From contig JAEEQE010000030.1 in NCBI GenBank assembly GCA_016285145.1, positions 1-39,815 on the forward strand: DNA of 39,815 nt, in the 5' to 3' direction. The position numbers and the translations under genes are program-made. Below, in pieces: positions 7,219-16,955 of this stretch (the first letter of the stretch is position 1; every line of letters starts with the position of its first letter). This DNA comes from Bacteroidales bacterium. GTDB lineage: Bacteria; Bacteroidota; Bacteroidia; Bacteroidales; WCHB1-69. The notes under the pieces are model-generated. The model saw only the letters and a program-made list of their open reading frames with translations, was not told the DNA's origin and ran no database searches.

Positions 7219-9747
7219 CTATCTGTAGATCAATATGCTACGCGACTTATCAATGGTGAAGTTACCCCATTCGTTCTGGATGAAGCCATCGCCAATGACG
7301 AAAGCGGCGGGCAGGTTCTTCTTCACGGTCACCTTCACGTTTTCGGCGTAGTCATCACCCACACGAAGTTCTTGGAGGTAAAGCACCACACCGTCAATAA
7401 TGCTACCGTCCTCCTGCTTGATGGCGGCGGCTTTATCCTCGAAATCATCCAGATTGATGATGGACTCCTTCAGGAAGCGGGTGGCATCCGCATAGTTCAT
7501 GAATATTTCTTCGCTCTTGTTGCCAATCACGAACTCCATCGACTTGCTGTTGGCGAAGCAGGCGCCCTTCACATCGTCGCCAACGACGGTCACGGGCACG
7601 GTACGCTCCTGCACCAAGGCAATGCCGCCACCACCGCGACGCACGCTGTCAATGTTGTCACTGCTGGGCACATAGTCATCACGCAGGATGATGAACTCCG
7701 TACGACGGTTGAGCTGGTGCGCAGCCTCTTTTTCAGGCTTCGTGGGGAAGGATTCACAGTAGGCCTCCGTCAGCACCGTACCTTTGGCGAAGAAGTACTT
7801 CTTACCGTTGTAGGTGGAGTACATGTCTTTCTCCAGCTTTCTGGGAACACGCTCACCATAACCCTTGGCCACGATACGATCGGCGGCAATACCCATTTCA
7901 TTCACAAGGAAATCGACACAAGATTGGGCACGGTTCTGCGACAGGATGTCGTTCTTTTCCTCCGTGTCACGAGAGTCGGTATGGGAACGCAGCTCAATGA
8001 CAATCGTCGGGTTCTTTACCATAATATTATATAAGTACATCAACGAGTCTTTGTACTGGGGTTTGAGGTCCCACTTGGCCAGATCATACAGAATCTCCGG
8101 CAGCAGAATCGGCTCCTTCGGGATGGGTTCAAGAGCAAAGTCCTGTTTGAGGTCGGTGTTTTCCGTCAAGCCGACAGTTGTCTGCTGGGCGGTGTTACCA
8201 TTCTCCCAATAGCCGGTCTTCTTCACTTTCAAATTATACGTGGTAGATCCAAGGATCTTCGTTTTGTCGAAATGATAGTAACCCTTCACATCCGTGGTAG
8301 TCTTGTAGCTGGTTCCGTCCGAGCCTTCAATCTCCACTTCCACACCATCCATGTACTGGCCGTTGTTCTTGTCACGCACATAACCGGAAATGGTATAGAC
8401 CAGCGGTCGCAGAAGGAAGTAGTAGATATCGTCGCCACCACGTCCGCCGGCACGGTTGGAGGAGAAATAACCCTTGGCCAGATAGGGCGATTTGGATTTG
8501 GGATCAATAGCCTCATTCTCATCGAAGATGATACCCAGATCATCGCCACTGGAGTTGATGGGCACCATCAGATTCTCGGCCTTCTGCCATTTGCCACCCT
8601 TGTTGTAGGAGACAAACAGGTCAAGACCGCCCATACCGGGCCAGCCGTCCGAGGAGAAATAGAGTTCCTGGTCGTTGCGCAGGCTCGGGAACACCTCTTG
8701 TCCGGCAGTGTTCACATTAGGACCGAGATTGGTGATGTTGGAGAACTTGGCCGATTTCTTGGCGCGAGTGGCCATCCAGATGTCATAGCCGCCTTGTCCA
8801 CCCGGACGGTTGGAGGCAAAATAGATCGTTAGCTCGTCACCAGAAATAAAGGGATGCACATAATTATAGGCGGAGTCTCCCATATAAACCAGTTCGGCTT
8901 CGCCCCAGGCTTTGCCCTTCTTCATCGACTTATAAATGTAACAGCCTTGTACTTTCTTCTTATCCTGCGGACATTTGGTGAAATAATAGACCGTTCCCTT
9001 GCGGTTGGAGGTGGCTTCGCCTTCGTTCACGCCCGTGTTCAGCGTTTCACCCTCGTCCAAGGTCGTCACCGGAGACCACTCACCCGGCCAGTCGGTATTT
9101 TTGCTCTTCGGCTTGTTGGTGACATAAATATCGGAGAAGTTGACACCCGTCCACTGGTCCGTGCCTTTGCCCTTGGAGCCTTCGCGATTGGAGGTGAAGA
9201 TGATCGAATTACGTTTCTCGTCATTACCCCAGCGCGGTGCCCATTCATCCTCGCGGGTGTTGAATTTCTTGAGGTTCTCCACCTCGTAGCGGGTGGGGTT
9301 CTCCGTCCACATCTTGGCGTTGTTGCAGCCCTCGATGCGAGCATCCGCACGCGAATCCTCGGGAGCACGCTTCTTGAAGCTGTTGTAATACTTCAATGCC
9401 TGGTCATATTCCCCGCGAAGATTGTAGATGCTGCCAAGATGGAAGAGGATAATGGGATTGTCCTTCTGATAATTCTTCTTTTCCAAACGGAGATACTGCT
9501 GTTCAGCCTTCTTCAAATCACCCATGATTCGATAACATTCGGCTATCTGGAATGTGGCACGCTGGATCTCCACACGGTTGCCCTGCAGTTTCTTTATACC
9601 TTTTTTATACTGTTCCAAGGATTTTTCATACTGGCAGTCCCGAAACAGATTGTCGGCGTCACGCAACACAGGGCCTTGCGCCGATACCGTATAAGTAACT
9701 GTTATTAAAATAGATAAAAGAAACAGCGACAGTTTATATAGCTTCAT
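7219..9747 (-). CDS. PorE-like OmpA-family protein: TPR, beta-propeller, carboxypeptidase-regulatory domain, OmpA, C-terminal retropepsin-like domain (842 aa)
   Basis: Periplasmic or outer-membrane-anchored peptidoglycan-binding protein. Residues 1-23 are a signal peptide (ending VSAQ) without a lipobox cysteine. TPR-like helices span about 25-150. PD40/WD40-like blades span about 165-445 (IIFTSNREG, IYFASNRPGGQGGYDIWM, LYFSSDGWPGMGGLDLFV, YFSSNRAGGRGGDDIYYF). A carboxypeptidase-regulatory beta-sandwich follows at about 450-515 (ISGYVRDKNNGQYMDGVEV), then an OmpA peptidoglycan-binding domain at about 547-690 (VELRSHTDSRD, NRAQSCVDFLV, RIVAKGYGE). This order is that of PorE of the type IX secretion system. 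The last 115 residues add a fold like a clan AA aspartic protease with the catalytic DTG replaced. PorE assignment is by domain order only; other OmpA/PD40 proteins share it. Confidence 0.85.
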   Translation of the reverse strand: MKLYKLSLFLLSILITVTYTVSAQGPVLRDADNLFRDCQYEKSLEQYKKGIKKLQGNRVEIQRATFQIAECYRIMGDLKKAEQQYLRLEKKNYQKDNPIILFHLGSIYNLRGEYDQALKYYNSFKKRAPEDSRADARIEGCNNAKMWTENPTRYEVENLKKFNTREDEWAPRWGNDEKRNSIIFTSNREGSKGKGTDQWTGVNFSDIYVTNKPKSKNTDWPGEWSPVTTLDEGETLNTGVNEGEATSNRKGTVYYFTKCPQDKKKVQGCYIYKSMKKGKAWGEAELVYMGDSAYNYVHPFISGDELTIYFASNRPGGQGGYDIWMATRAKKSAKFSNITNLGPNVNTAGQEVFPSLRNDQELYFSSDGWPGMGGLDLFVSYNKGGKWQKAENLMVPINSSGDDLGIIFDENEAIDPKSKSPYLAKGYFSSNRAGGRGGDDIYYFLLRPLVYTISGYVRDKNNGQYMDGVEVEIEGSDGTSYKTTTDVKGYYHFDKTKILGSTTYNLKVKKTGYWENGNTAQQTTVGLTENTDLKQDFALEPIPKEPILLPEILYDLAKWDLKPQYKDSLMYLYNIMVKNPTIVIELRSHTDSRDTEEKNDILSQNRAQSCVDFLVNEMGIAADRIVAKGYGERVPRKLEKDMYSTYNGKKYFFAKGTVLTEAYCESFPTKPEKEAAHQLNRRTEFIILRDDYVPSSDNIDSVRRGGGGIALVQERTVPVTVVGDDVKGACFANSKSMEFVIGNKSEEIFMNYADATRFLKESIINLDDFEDKAAAIKQEDGSIIDGVVLYLQELRVGDDYAENVKVTVKKNLPAAFVIGDGFIQNEWGNFTIDKSRSILIYR

Positions 9748-9795
9748 TTTTTAAAATATTTTACCTTATACAAATTGGGCCGCTAAAATAAAAAA

Positions 9796-9827
9796 AATTC
9801 GGGATAGTTTCCACACCATCCCGAATT
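9796..9827 (-). terminator. Intrinsic terminator behind secDF
   Basis: A perfect 10-bp stem (AATTCGGGAT / ATCCCGAATT) with a 12-nt loop, followed on the minus strand by a run of T. It lies 34 nt past the secDF stop. Confidence 0.88.
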
Positions 9828-9860
9828 ATTTTTTCATAAAATTTGTCTGTTATCAACCTG

Positions 9861-12800
9861 TTATTTGGCAACAGTGGCATTGGCACGTTTGACCTTATCG
9901 CCGGACAGTCTGAAGAGGTCGAAGGCGAACGGGTTGGAAACGAGGATACCGGAGTAGGTACCGATGAGGATACCCACGAACATGGCGAACACGAAACCGC
10001 GGATCACCTCACCGCCGAACAGGAAGATCACGAGCAGCGTCACCAACGTGGTGCCGGCAGTGTTGATGTTACGGCCGAGTGTCTGGTTGATGGCGTTGTT
10101 GAAGTTCTCGTAATTGGTACGCTTCGGATAGAGAGCCAAGTTCTCACGAACACGGTCGAAGATCACCACGTTGTTGTTGATGGAGTAACCGATCACCGTC
10201 AGGATGGCGGCGATGAAGTTCTGGTCGATTTCCATGGAGAATGGCATCACCTTGTAAAGGAGGGAGAACATACCCACCGTCAGGAAGGTGTCGTGGAACA
10301 GGGCGCACACACCCGCCACACCGAACTGCCAGTTGCGGAAACGCAAGGCAATATAGATGAATATCAACACCAAAGAAACCAAGACAGCCCAAACAGCCTT
10401 CATCAACAGTTCCTTGGCGATGGTGGGCTGGATCTTCTGGGAAGACTGGATACCACGCACATCGTTGGTCAGGTGAGTGAAGTCATATTCGGAGAGATCC
10501 TGTTTGGAGTAGAAACCCTTCAAGCAGTTGTAGAGTTTCTTCTCGCACAATTGGTCGTCAGCCGGATTGTTGCTTTCGATTCTGAAGTTGGTGATGATAC
10601 GGATCTGGTCGTTGGCACCGAAGGTCTTGACTTCCGGGTTGCCGCCGAACTCATTGATCACAGCCGCACGCACGTCCTTGGTGGTGACATCCTTGTCAAA
10701 ACGCACCACATAGCAACGGCCACCGGTGAAGTCGATACCGGGTTGCAGTTTCAAGGTGCAGAATGAAATCGCGGAAATAGCGATTAACGCCAGGGAGATG
10801 GTGTAGAATATTTTTCTCTTGCTGAGGAAATCGATGCTGGTGTTGGTGAAAGCATTCAACGTGACGCTGTTGCCAACCTCAAGAGTTTTGCCTTTCTTCA
10901 GTCGGGCCTCAATGACGAGACGGGACAGCAAGATGGCGGTGAACAGGGAGGAAAGGATACCGATGATCAACGTGGTGGCAAAGCCCTGGATAGGACCGGA
11001 ACCGAAGATGTAGAGCACGATAGCGGTGATGAGGGTGGTGACGTTACCGTCGATGATAGCGGAATAAGAGTGTTTGAAGCCCTCATCCACAGCGACGCGG
11101 ATACCCTTGCCGGCACGCACTTCCTCACGCACACGCTCGTAGATGATCACGTTGGCGTCAACGGCCATACCCAAGGTCAGGACGATACCGGCGATACCGG
11201 GCAGTGTGAGCACTGCGCCCATGGAGGCAAGCACACCCACGATGAAGAACACGTTGGAGAACAGGGCCAGGTCGGCAACGAGGCCGGCGCGGCTGTAGTA
11301 CAAGAACATGTAGATGACCACCAAAATGAAAGCGGCGAGGAAGGAGAGCAAACCGGAGCGGATGGATTCCTTACCGAGGGTAGGACCCACGATTTCGGAT
11401 TGCACCACATTGACGCGGGCTTCCAAGTTACCGGAATTCAGCACGGTGGCAAGGTCCTTGGCCTCATCCACGGTAAAATGGCCGGAGATTTCGGAGTTAC
11501 CGTTGGGAATCTCGGAACGCACCGTAGGAGCGGAATAGACGAACTCGTCAAGCACGATGGCGATGGCCGTCAGCTTGGTGGCGCTGTTGTCAGCAGCCTC
11601 CTTGGTGATCTTACGCCACACGTCGGCAGCCTGGTCTTCCATGGACATGTTGACAACCACGCGGTTGTTCTGATCGACATCCTGACGGGCCGTGCGCACC
11701 ACGCGTGCACCGCCGATGGTCTCGGAGCTCAAGAGCGGTCCGATACGGTCGTTCTTCTTCTTCAACGGATAGAGCGGGAAAGCGTTATTGTATTCCTTCT
11801 CAGCGGCACCCCAGTAGAAAACGACGCTGTTGTCGCCGAGGATGCGCTGCAGCTGCGGGAGCATGCTGTTGATGGCGGGCATGTCGGCCTCCTTGAAGTA
11901 GCCGATGACGAAGCTGCCGGGAACGGCAACCGCCTTGCTCATGATGGCACCCGTGGTGACATCAATGTCTTCGATTTCGTCCTCATCCTCTTCCACCTCA
12001 GCATCTGCCAGACCCAGAGCGTCGGCAACGGAATCCGTAGCAGCCGTCTCTGTGGGGTTCTCTTTCTGGTTCTTCAGCTGTTCGGCCAACTTGGCATCCG
12101 CCTCGAAGAAGCGCTGCTGGATGGAGCGGCCGCCCACGATGTCGTTATAGACCTCCCAGAACTCCAGCTTGGCGGTGCTCTTCAACAGGTCGGTGACACG
12201 CTCGGGCTCCTTCACGCCGGGAAGCTCCACGAGGATACGTCCGCCCTGGAGCAGCTGCAGGTTGGGCTGAGCCACGCCGAAACGGTCGATACGGGTGCGG
12301 AGGATCTTGAACGTACGGTCGGCAATCTCGCCGGATTCCTTCTTCAACCAGGAAATAATCTGGGCGTCAGTGGCATTCTTGATGCCGGAACGCTCGCCGA
12401 AGTATGTGCGCAGGTTCGCATTGTTCAACTTCAATGCACTCTTCTGCTTGTTGAAATTGTCCACGAAGATATCGATAAAATCGCCATTCGTCGTGTTGGC
12501 GAATTCCTTCTCAGCCTGCTCGAAAGCCGTCTTGAACAACTCGTCATCCTTGTTGACGGCCAAGCTTTGCACCACGTCCGGCATGGAGATTTCGAGGGTG
12601 ACGTTCATACCGCCCTTCAAGTCCAAACCCAAATTCAACTCTTTGTACTTACATTTCTTGTAAGTGTTTCCCAAGAACACGGTGGAATCGTTCATGTTGG
12701 TCAGATACTGGAGCTTCCGAGCGTCGATCAAGGAATCAATCAGATGCTTCTCCAACATCAAATCACCGTTCGCTGCCTTCTTCACTTCTGCAATAGCGGC

Positions 12801-12926
12801 CTCGTTGTGCGCATACGCGTCAGCCTTCTTCTCCACACGCCATGTGACGAAGGAGAAAGACAGACAGTACAAACAAACAAGCGCAAGGAGAATCGTAAAG
12901 AATAATACAAGTCCTTTGTTTTTCAT
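9861..12926 (-). CDS. secDF: Protein translocase subunit SecDF, fused (1021 aa)
   Basis: Proton-motive-force-driven accessory subunit of the Sec translocon that helps release exported proteins into the periplasm. SecD and SecF are one polypeptide, as usual in Bacteroidota. Visible parts: TM1 (residues 5-27); the SecD signature LGLDLKGGMNVTLEI near 98; the periplasmic P1 domain (LPGVKEPERVTDLLKSTAK); a lineage-specific acidic insert near 305-325 (EVEEDEDEIEDID); SecD membrane bundle at about 525-675 (AVDANVIIYERVREE); SecF TM near 710; the SecF signature QPGIDFTGG near 730; and the SecF membrane bundle with VIFDRVRENL near 930. The start fits TM1 and a promoter box about 60 nt upstream. The two long plus-strand ORFs across it are antisense shadows. 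Confidence 0.97.
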   Translation of the reverse strand: MKNKGLVLFFTILLALVCLYCLSFSFVTWRVEKKADAYAHNEAAIAEVKKAANGDLMLEKHLIDSLIDARKLQYLTNMNDSTVFLGNTYKKCKYKELNLGLDLKGGMNVTLEISMPDVVQSLAVNKDDELFKTAFEQAEKEFANTTNGDFIDIFVDNFNKQKSALKLNNANLRTYFGERSGIKNATDAQIISWLKKESGEIADRTFKILRTRIDRFGVAQPNLQLLQGGRILVELPGVKEPERVTDLLKSTAKLEFWEVYNDIVGGRSIQQRFFEADAKLAEQLKNQKENPTETAATDSVADALGLADAEVEEDEDEIEDIDVTTGAIMSKAVAVPGSFVIGYFKEADMPAINSMLPQLQRILGDNSVVFYWGAAEKEYNNAFPLYPLKKKNDRIGPLLSSETIGGARVVRTARQDVDQNNRVVVNMSMEDQAADVWRKITKEAADNSATKLTAIAIVLDEFVYSAPTVRSEIPNGNSEISGHFTVDEAKDLATVLNSGNLEARVNVVQSEIVGPTLGKESIRSGLLSFLAAFILVVIYMFLYYSRAGLVADLALFSNVFFIVGVLASMGAVLTLPGIAGIVLTLGMAVDANVIIYERVREEVRAGKGIRVAVDEGFKHSYSAIIDGNVTTLITAIVLYIFGSGPIQGFATTLIIGILSSLFTAILLSRLVIEARLKKGKTLEVGNSVTLNAFTNTSIDFLSKRKIFYTISLALIAISAISFCTLKLQPGIDFTGGRCYVVRFDKDVTTKDVRAAVINEFGGNPEVKTFGANDQIRIITNFRIESNNPADDQLCEKKLYNCLKGFYSKQDLSEYDFTHLTNDVRGIQSSQKIQPTIAKELLMKAVWAVLVSLVLIFIYIALRFRNWQFGVAGVCALFHDTFLTVGMFSLLYKVMPFSMEIDQNFIAAILTVIGYSINNNVVIFDRVRENLALYPKRTNYENFNNAINQTLGRNINTAGTTLVTLLVIFLFGGEVIRGFVFAMFVGILIGTYSGILVSNPFAFDLFRLSGDKVKRANATVAK

Positions 12927-12987
12927 CTCTTTTATTTATTTGATTTTTAATAATTTATATAAATTTCGACATAAAAATTTCAAGGTT

Positions 12988-12996
12988 GCAAATATA
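12988..12996 (-). promoter_or_regulatory. Bacteroidota promoter of secDF
   Basis: TATATTTGC on the minus strand matches TAnnTTTGC. A TTG lies 19 bp further upstream, at the spacing expected for the -33 element. It is about 62 nt before the ATG. Confidence 0.65.
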
Positions 12997-13064
12997 CAAA
13001 AATTGTAGCATGAAACAATCAAGCCCGAACAGTTTTTTTCAACAAAAAACAAGATTACGCTAAC

Positions 13065-15617
13065 TTACAGATTATCACGATAATCCTGATGCAACGGAAG
13101 CTTGAGCACATCCTTGAGCACGGCGGCTTTGACGTTGATCTGGAACGCCCATCCCTTCCGGTATCCGAATGGCACCCAATTGAAACTCATCTCCCAACAA
13201 TGCATGTCTCGGTGTATGTCAATGGAGGTGTAGGAGAGGCTCTTCTGCACGAAATCATAGCCTGTGGTGAACCCCACCCGCCATTTTTTCGTGATGTGGA
13301 AATCGCCCACCACATTGATGGTATGAACCATATTGTGCCGGTATCGAGTTGTGTCTATCCGCATATAATAATATATATTGTCATTGATGCCGTAGGTGAA
13401 GGTGTAATTCAAGGTCAGCGACCAAGGCTGACGCTTTTCATCCTCCTTTTTCTTTTTAGTCTTGAAGGTATTCTGGTCCAAGCGCCAGTTGAGCGCCACG
13501 CTGAAATCGGTGGAGGACAAACGGAACAGACGGTGGTTCTCCTTGACCTCGAAGCGGTTGAGGCGGTTGCCGTTCTCCCCGATGACATAAGGATCGAAGG
13601 CGAAATTGTATGTCAAGTAGATCTGTTTGAAAAGCGTGCTCCGACCGTTGAGCGTCAACTTGGACCAGCGCAGCGAATCGGCGGCGATGTTGTAGTACAT
13701 GCTCACGTTCAGGTTGTCGATCAGCGGCACCTTCTTGAAGCCCGTGATGGTGTCCTTGCGCGAGCGCACCTTGATTTCCACGTTGTTGCCAAAGGAGAGC
13801 TGCGCCAGCGCCTGCGTCTGCGTCGTGACTCCTCCGAAGATGGCGTTGTCGAACATCGAATACTCGACCAGCTCGCCCGTAACCGGGTTGAAATACTTGT
13901 TCATGGTGCCACCTGAAAGATTCGGACGGTACGTGAAACTCAAATTCGGGGTGATGATATGGCGGATGGCCTGCAATCCTCCCTTTTTGAAACTGTACAT
14001 CACATAAATCTTCGTGGTGAACGATGACGACACATTCACATCGTGCAACATCTTGAAGCCCCGATGGAAATACTGGTTCATTATAATGGTAGGCACATCA
14101 TCCAGCGTGTCAATGGTCATGTCGCGGGTGTAGGACTGCAGATACCATTTCTCCGTCAGGGTGGCCGTGGTGTTCCAGTTGATGAGCTTCGCAATCTTGA
14201 TCGGGATGGTGATCGGTATCACATGACGCATGCCCACATTGATTGACTCCCACGTCTCAGGTTTCAGGAAGAGGCTGTCGTATGTGTTGATCTGCCCCGT
14301 GAGCTGGGAATTCCATTTCATTGAAATATTATCGTACCATTTCAGCGCACCCGACTTGTTTTTCTTTCGGAAGGGATAAAACTGCACCACCGACATGTTC
14401 ATATCCGGCAACTTGAAATTCACCTCCTGGGTCCGTGTGTTTTGGGAATAGGAAAGCGTGGCATCCACGAAAAAGATATCCCGTGCGGAGGTTGACACAT
14501 TGATGGAAGAACTGTACTGGTTGGAGAGATAGTCCTGTGCTGACGTGATATTGTATTTGGAGTAATTGGAGCTGACGATATCGATATGGGCGTTGAAACG
14601 GGTGGTGGGATGGGATTTTATATCCTGCTTGTGGTCCCAATAGATTTTGAAATTGTTGGAACAGCGGTAGGTGGAATCCAACTTGTCGCCCACGCGCGTT
14701 TGCGCGAACTCCAGATGCACATTGCCCGTGCAGAGGTAGCGGAACACATAGTTGGACTTCGCCTTGATGGCCCAACTGCCTCGCGTATAGACATCCGCGC
14801 CGAGAAGCAGGTCGATGTTGTCGCTGATGGAAAAATAGTAGCCAATGTCCTGGAGATAAAAGCCGAGGTTGGAGGACTGGCCGAAGGTAGGCATCACGAA
14901 GCCGGAACGGCGGCCCTTGTCCAGCGGGAAGAAACCGAACGGCACGGCCAACGGTGTGGGCACCCCCGTGAAGCTCAGGTAGGCAGGACCGATGACAATT
15001 TTGTCGTGCTGGATCAGTTTGGCCTTGGTGAAATCGATCTCGTAATGGGGATGATCCAACTCGCAAGTCGTGTATTTGCCGTTTTTGAGGAAGGCCACAT
15101 TGTCGCCCATCTTCTTGATTTGCTCCCCATGGATGAAGCCCTCGTCCTGTGTGGTGATCACGTGGGTGATCTTACCCTTCTGGGTGGTGAAATTATACTT
15201 TATCTCGTGGGCCCTGTAACGGGACTCGCCCTGAATAAAAAGCGGGCTGCCATGCACATTGCCGTTGGAATCAGCCACGCCGGAAGCATATAACTCGCTG
15301 TTTTTGAAGTCTATCTCAATATAATCGGCCCGGAGTTCCAGATCCTCGTATTTCACCACCGCATCCCCGAAAAGATAGGTGTACCGGCGGTTCAAGTCGT
15401 TGATGGTGGAGTCCTTGGCGCTGTAGAAGACAATGGCCTTCACCGCGTTGTGTGATATGCGCTTGGGATGTATAATGACGGAATCGCGCACAATCGAATC
15501 CGATTTCACCGGCTGCTGAGAATAAACCGTCGTGTCCTGCGTTTGTCTAACAGGCTTTCGCCCGCGGACGTCCTGGGCTGTCGCATACACCGTCAAGAGA
15601 CTGAAAATGAAGAGCAT
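13065..15617 (-). CDS. lptD: LptD/OstA-like LPS assembly outer-membrane protein (850 aa)
   Basis: Large outer-membrane beta-barrel expected to insert lipopolysaccharide into the outer leaflet. After a signal peptide (MLFIFSLLTVYATAQ) comes an OstA/LptA-like beta-jellyroll at about 70-190 (YLFGDAVVKYEDLELRADYI, YASGVADSNGNVHG) and a C-terminal barrel with many alternating strands. The Bacteroidota LptD signature PLAVPFGFFPLDKGRRSGF is near residue 240. The frame stays open upstream to a TTG at 15668, but the ATG at 15617 is chosen because AAGGAG stands 7 nt in front of it and it places the signal peptide at the N-terminus. It is divergent from the amidase gene, and their promoter boxes face each other. 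Confidence 0.88.
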   Translation of the reverse strand: MLFIFSLLTVYATAQDVRGRKPVRQTQDTTVYSQQPVKSDSIVRDSVIIHPKRISHNAVKAIVFYSAKDSTINDLNRRYTYLFGDAVVKYEDLELRADYIEIDFKNSELYASGVADSNGNVHGSPLFIQGESRYRAHEIKYNFTTQKGKITHVITTQDEGFIHGEQIKKMGDNVAFLKNGKYTTCELDHPHYEIDFTKAKLIQHDKIVIGPAYLSFTGVPTPLAVPFGFFPLDKGRRSGFVMPTFGQSSNLGFYLQDIGYYFSISDNIDLLLGADVYTRGSWAIKAKSNYVFRYLCTGNVHLEFAQTRVGDKLDSTYRCSNNFKIYWDHKQDIKSHPTTRFNAHIDIVSSNYSKYNITSAQDYLSNQYSSSINVSTSARDIFFVDATLSYSQNTRTQEVNFKLPDMNMSVVQFYPFRKKNKSGALKWYDNISMKWNSQLTGQINTYDSLFLKPETWESINVGMRHVIPITIPIKIAKLINWNTTATLTEKWYLQSYTRDMTIDTLDDVPTIIMNQYFHRGFKMLHDVNVSSSFTTKIYVMYSFKKGGLQAIRHIITPNLSFTYRPNLSGGTMNKYFNPVTGELVEYSMFDNAIFGGVTTQTQALAQLSFGNNVEIKVRSRKDTITGFKKVPLIDNLNVSMYYNIAADSLRWSKLTLNGRSTLFKQIYLTYNFAFDPYVIGENGNRLNRFEVKENHRLFRLSSTDFSVALNWRLDQNTFKTKKKKEDEKRQPWSLTLNYTFTYGINDNIYYYMRIDTTRYRHNMVHTINVVGDFHITKKWRVGFTTGYDFVQKSLSYTSIDIHRDMHCWEMSFNWVPFGYRKGWAFQINVKAAVLKDVLKLPLHQDYRDNL

Positions 15618-15624
15618 AATCAAT

Positions 15625-15630
15625 CTCCTT
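15625..15630 (-). promoter_or_regulatory. Shine-Dalgarno sequence deciding the lptD start
   Basis: AAGGAG on the minus strand, 7 nt before the ATG at 15617. Strong Shine-Dalgarno sequences are uncommon in this phylum, so it supports this ATG over the upstream TTG. Confidence 0.65.
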
Positions 15631-15694
15631 AAATATGAAAAAACTATTGTGTATAATTTTTCAGACAAACCCGTTATAATAAATACAATAAAAG

Positions 15695-15703
15695 TACCTT
15701 TGC
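15695..15703 (+). promoter_or_regulatory. Bacteroidota -7 box of the amidase gene
   Basis: TACCTTTGC matches TAnnTTTGC, 37 nt before the ATG at 15741. No clear -33 TTG was seen. Confidence 0.6.
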
Positions 15704-15716
15704 AATTTTAAAATCG

Positions 15717-15725
15717 GCAAAAATA
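15717..15725 (-). promoter_or_regulatory. Bacteroidota -7 box of lptD
   Basis: TATTTTTGC on the minus strand, about 100 nt before the lptD ATG at 15617. It lies only 13 bp from the oppositely directed amidase box and points toward it. Confidence 0.5.
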
Positions 15726-15740
15726 ATCAAAATCTCCAAA

Positions 15741-16955
15741 ATGATGAACTTGAAAAAACAGATATTCGTATATTTCCTCGCACTTTTTCTTGTTTCGCCT
15801 CTTTGCATGCAGGCGCAGGAGAAGACCTTCAAGGTGGTTATTGACGCCGGACACGGCGGTCACGACTCCGGTTGTCTGGGCAGCCATCTGAAGGAAAAAG
15901 ACGTGAGTTTGGACGTGGCCCTCATGGTGGGCAAGCTCATCAGCGACCACTGCCCGGAGGTGAAGGTGATCTACACCCGCAAGACCGATGTGTTCGTCGA
16001 GCTGTACCGCCGGGCGCAGATCGCGAACGCCGAGCACGCCGATTTGTTCATCTCATTCCACTGCAACGCCTCGGAGGACCATATCGGCAACGGCATCGAG
16101 ACCTGGGTGATGGGCCTGCACAAGAGCGAAGCCAACCAGGCGGTGGCGCGGGCCGAGAACGCCGCCATGCTGAAGGAGAAGAACTACAAGAACAACTACG
16201 AGGGTTTCGACCCCAACTCGCCGGAAGCCAACGTGCTCTTCTCGTTATATTCGTCCGCCTACCTGAAAAATTCCGTGATGCTGGCCGACAAGGTGCAGAA
16301 GAACCTCATCGCCAGCACGCACCTCGTCAACCGCGGGGTGAAGCAGGCCGGTTTCTGGGTGCTCTACAAGGTAGCCATGCCCAGCATCCTCATCGAAATG
16401 GGATTCCTGAGCAACAAGAACGACGAGGCTTTCCTCTCCTCGACGGAGAACCGCAAGAAAGAGGCCGCCAGCATCTACAACGCCTTCGTGGACTATTTGG
16501 CCGCCGTCACCAACAGCAAGCCGCACGCGCACGAAGCCGTCACAACCGCCGCCCCGAAACCCATGACCGTGAAAGAGAGCATCCCGCAGGAAAACGTGCC
16601 CACCGGAACCGTCACACCCAATCCGGAAAAACCGGAGAAACAGGAGCAGGAGAAGCTGCAGGCCATCGCCGAGGAGATGGTCCCCGACAGCAACGTCATC
16701 CGCTTCAAGGTGCAGTTTCTGGCCTCGCCGGAAAAGCTTCCCCTCACCGACAGCCGTTTCCGCAACCTTCCCAAAGTGGACCGTTACTTTGAGAACAACC
16801 TCTGGAAATACACCGCCGGCAACGAGACGTCCCACTCGGCCATCCGCGAGATTCTCACCGAGGTGAAACGCAAATTCCCCGACGCTTTTGTCATCGCTTT
16901 CCAAAACGGCAAAAAAATAAGCGAACAGGAGGCTTTGAAATTGCAGAAAAAATGA
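15741..16955 (+). CDS. N-acetylmuramoyl-L-alanine amidase (Amidase_3) with C-terminal SPOR-like domain (404 aa)
   Basis: Zinc amidase that cleaves the bond between N-acetylmuramic acid and the peptide stem, acting in the periplasm on septal or turnover peptidoglycan. A signal peptide (MMNLKKQIFVYFLALFLVSPLCMQA) is followed by the Amidase_3 domain, about 30-255. It has zinc ligand H38 in VVIDAGHGGHDSG, a KEKDVSLDVA glutamate, the second histidine in LFISFHCNA, and the catalytic glutamate in ILIEMGFLSN. A Pro/Glu-rich linker (about 260-310) leads to a C-terminal region (VIRFKVQFLAS.. to FVIAFQNGKKIS) that looks like a SPOR fold. It is divergent from lptD and followed by the MCE gene 27 bp downstream. 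Confidence 0.93.
   Translation: MMNLKKQIFVYFLALFLVSPLCMQAQEKTFKVVIDAGHGGHDSGCLGSHLKEKDVSLDVALMVGKLISDHCPEVKVIYTRKTDVFVELYRRAQIANAEHADLFISFHCNASEDHIGNGIETWVMGLHKSEANQAVARAENAAMLKEKNYKNNYEGFDPNSPEANVLFSLYSSAYLKNSVMLADKVQKNLIASTHLVNRGVKQAGFWVLYKVAMPSILIEMGFLSNKNDEAFLSSTENRKKEAASIYNAFVDYLAAVTNSKPHAHEAVTTAAPKPMTVKESIPQENVPTGTVTPNPEKPEKQEQEKLQAIAEEMVPDSNVIRFKVQFLASPEKLPLTDSRFRNLPKVDRYFENNLWKYTAGNETSHSAIREILTEVKRKFPDAFVIAFQNGKKISEQEALKLQKK

Noticed and set aside
11070-12905. 611-codon plus-strand ORF and the 307-codon one at 9843-10766
   Set aside because: They are antisense to secDF, have low-complexity His/Val/Gly-rich translations, and show no domain.
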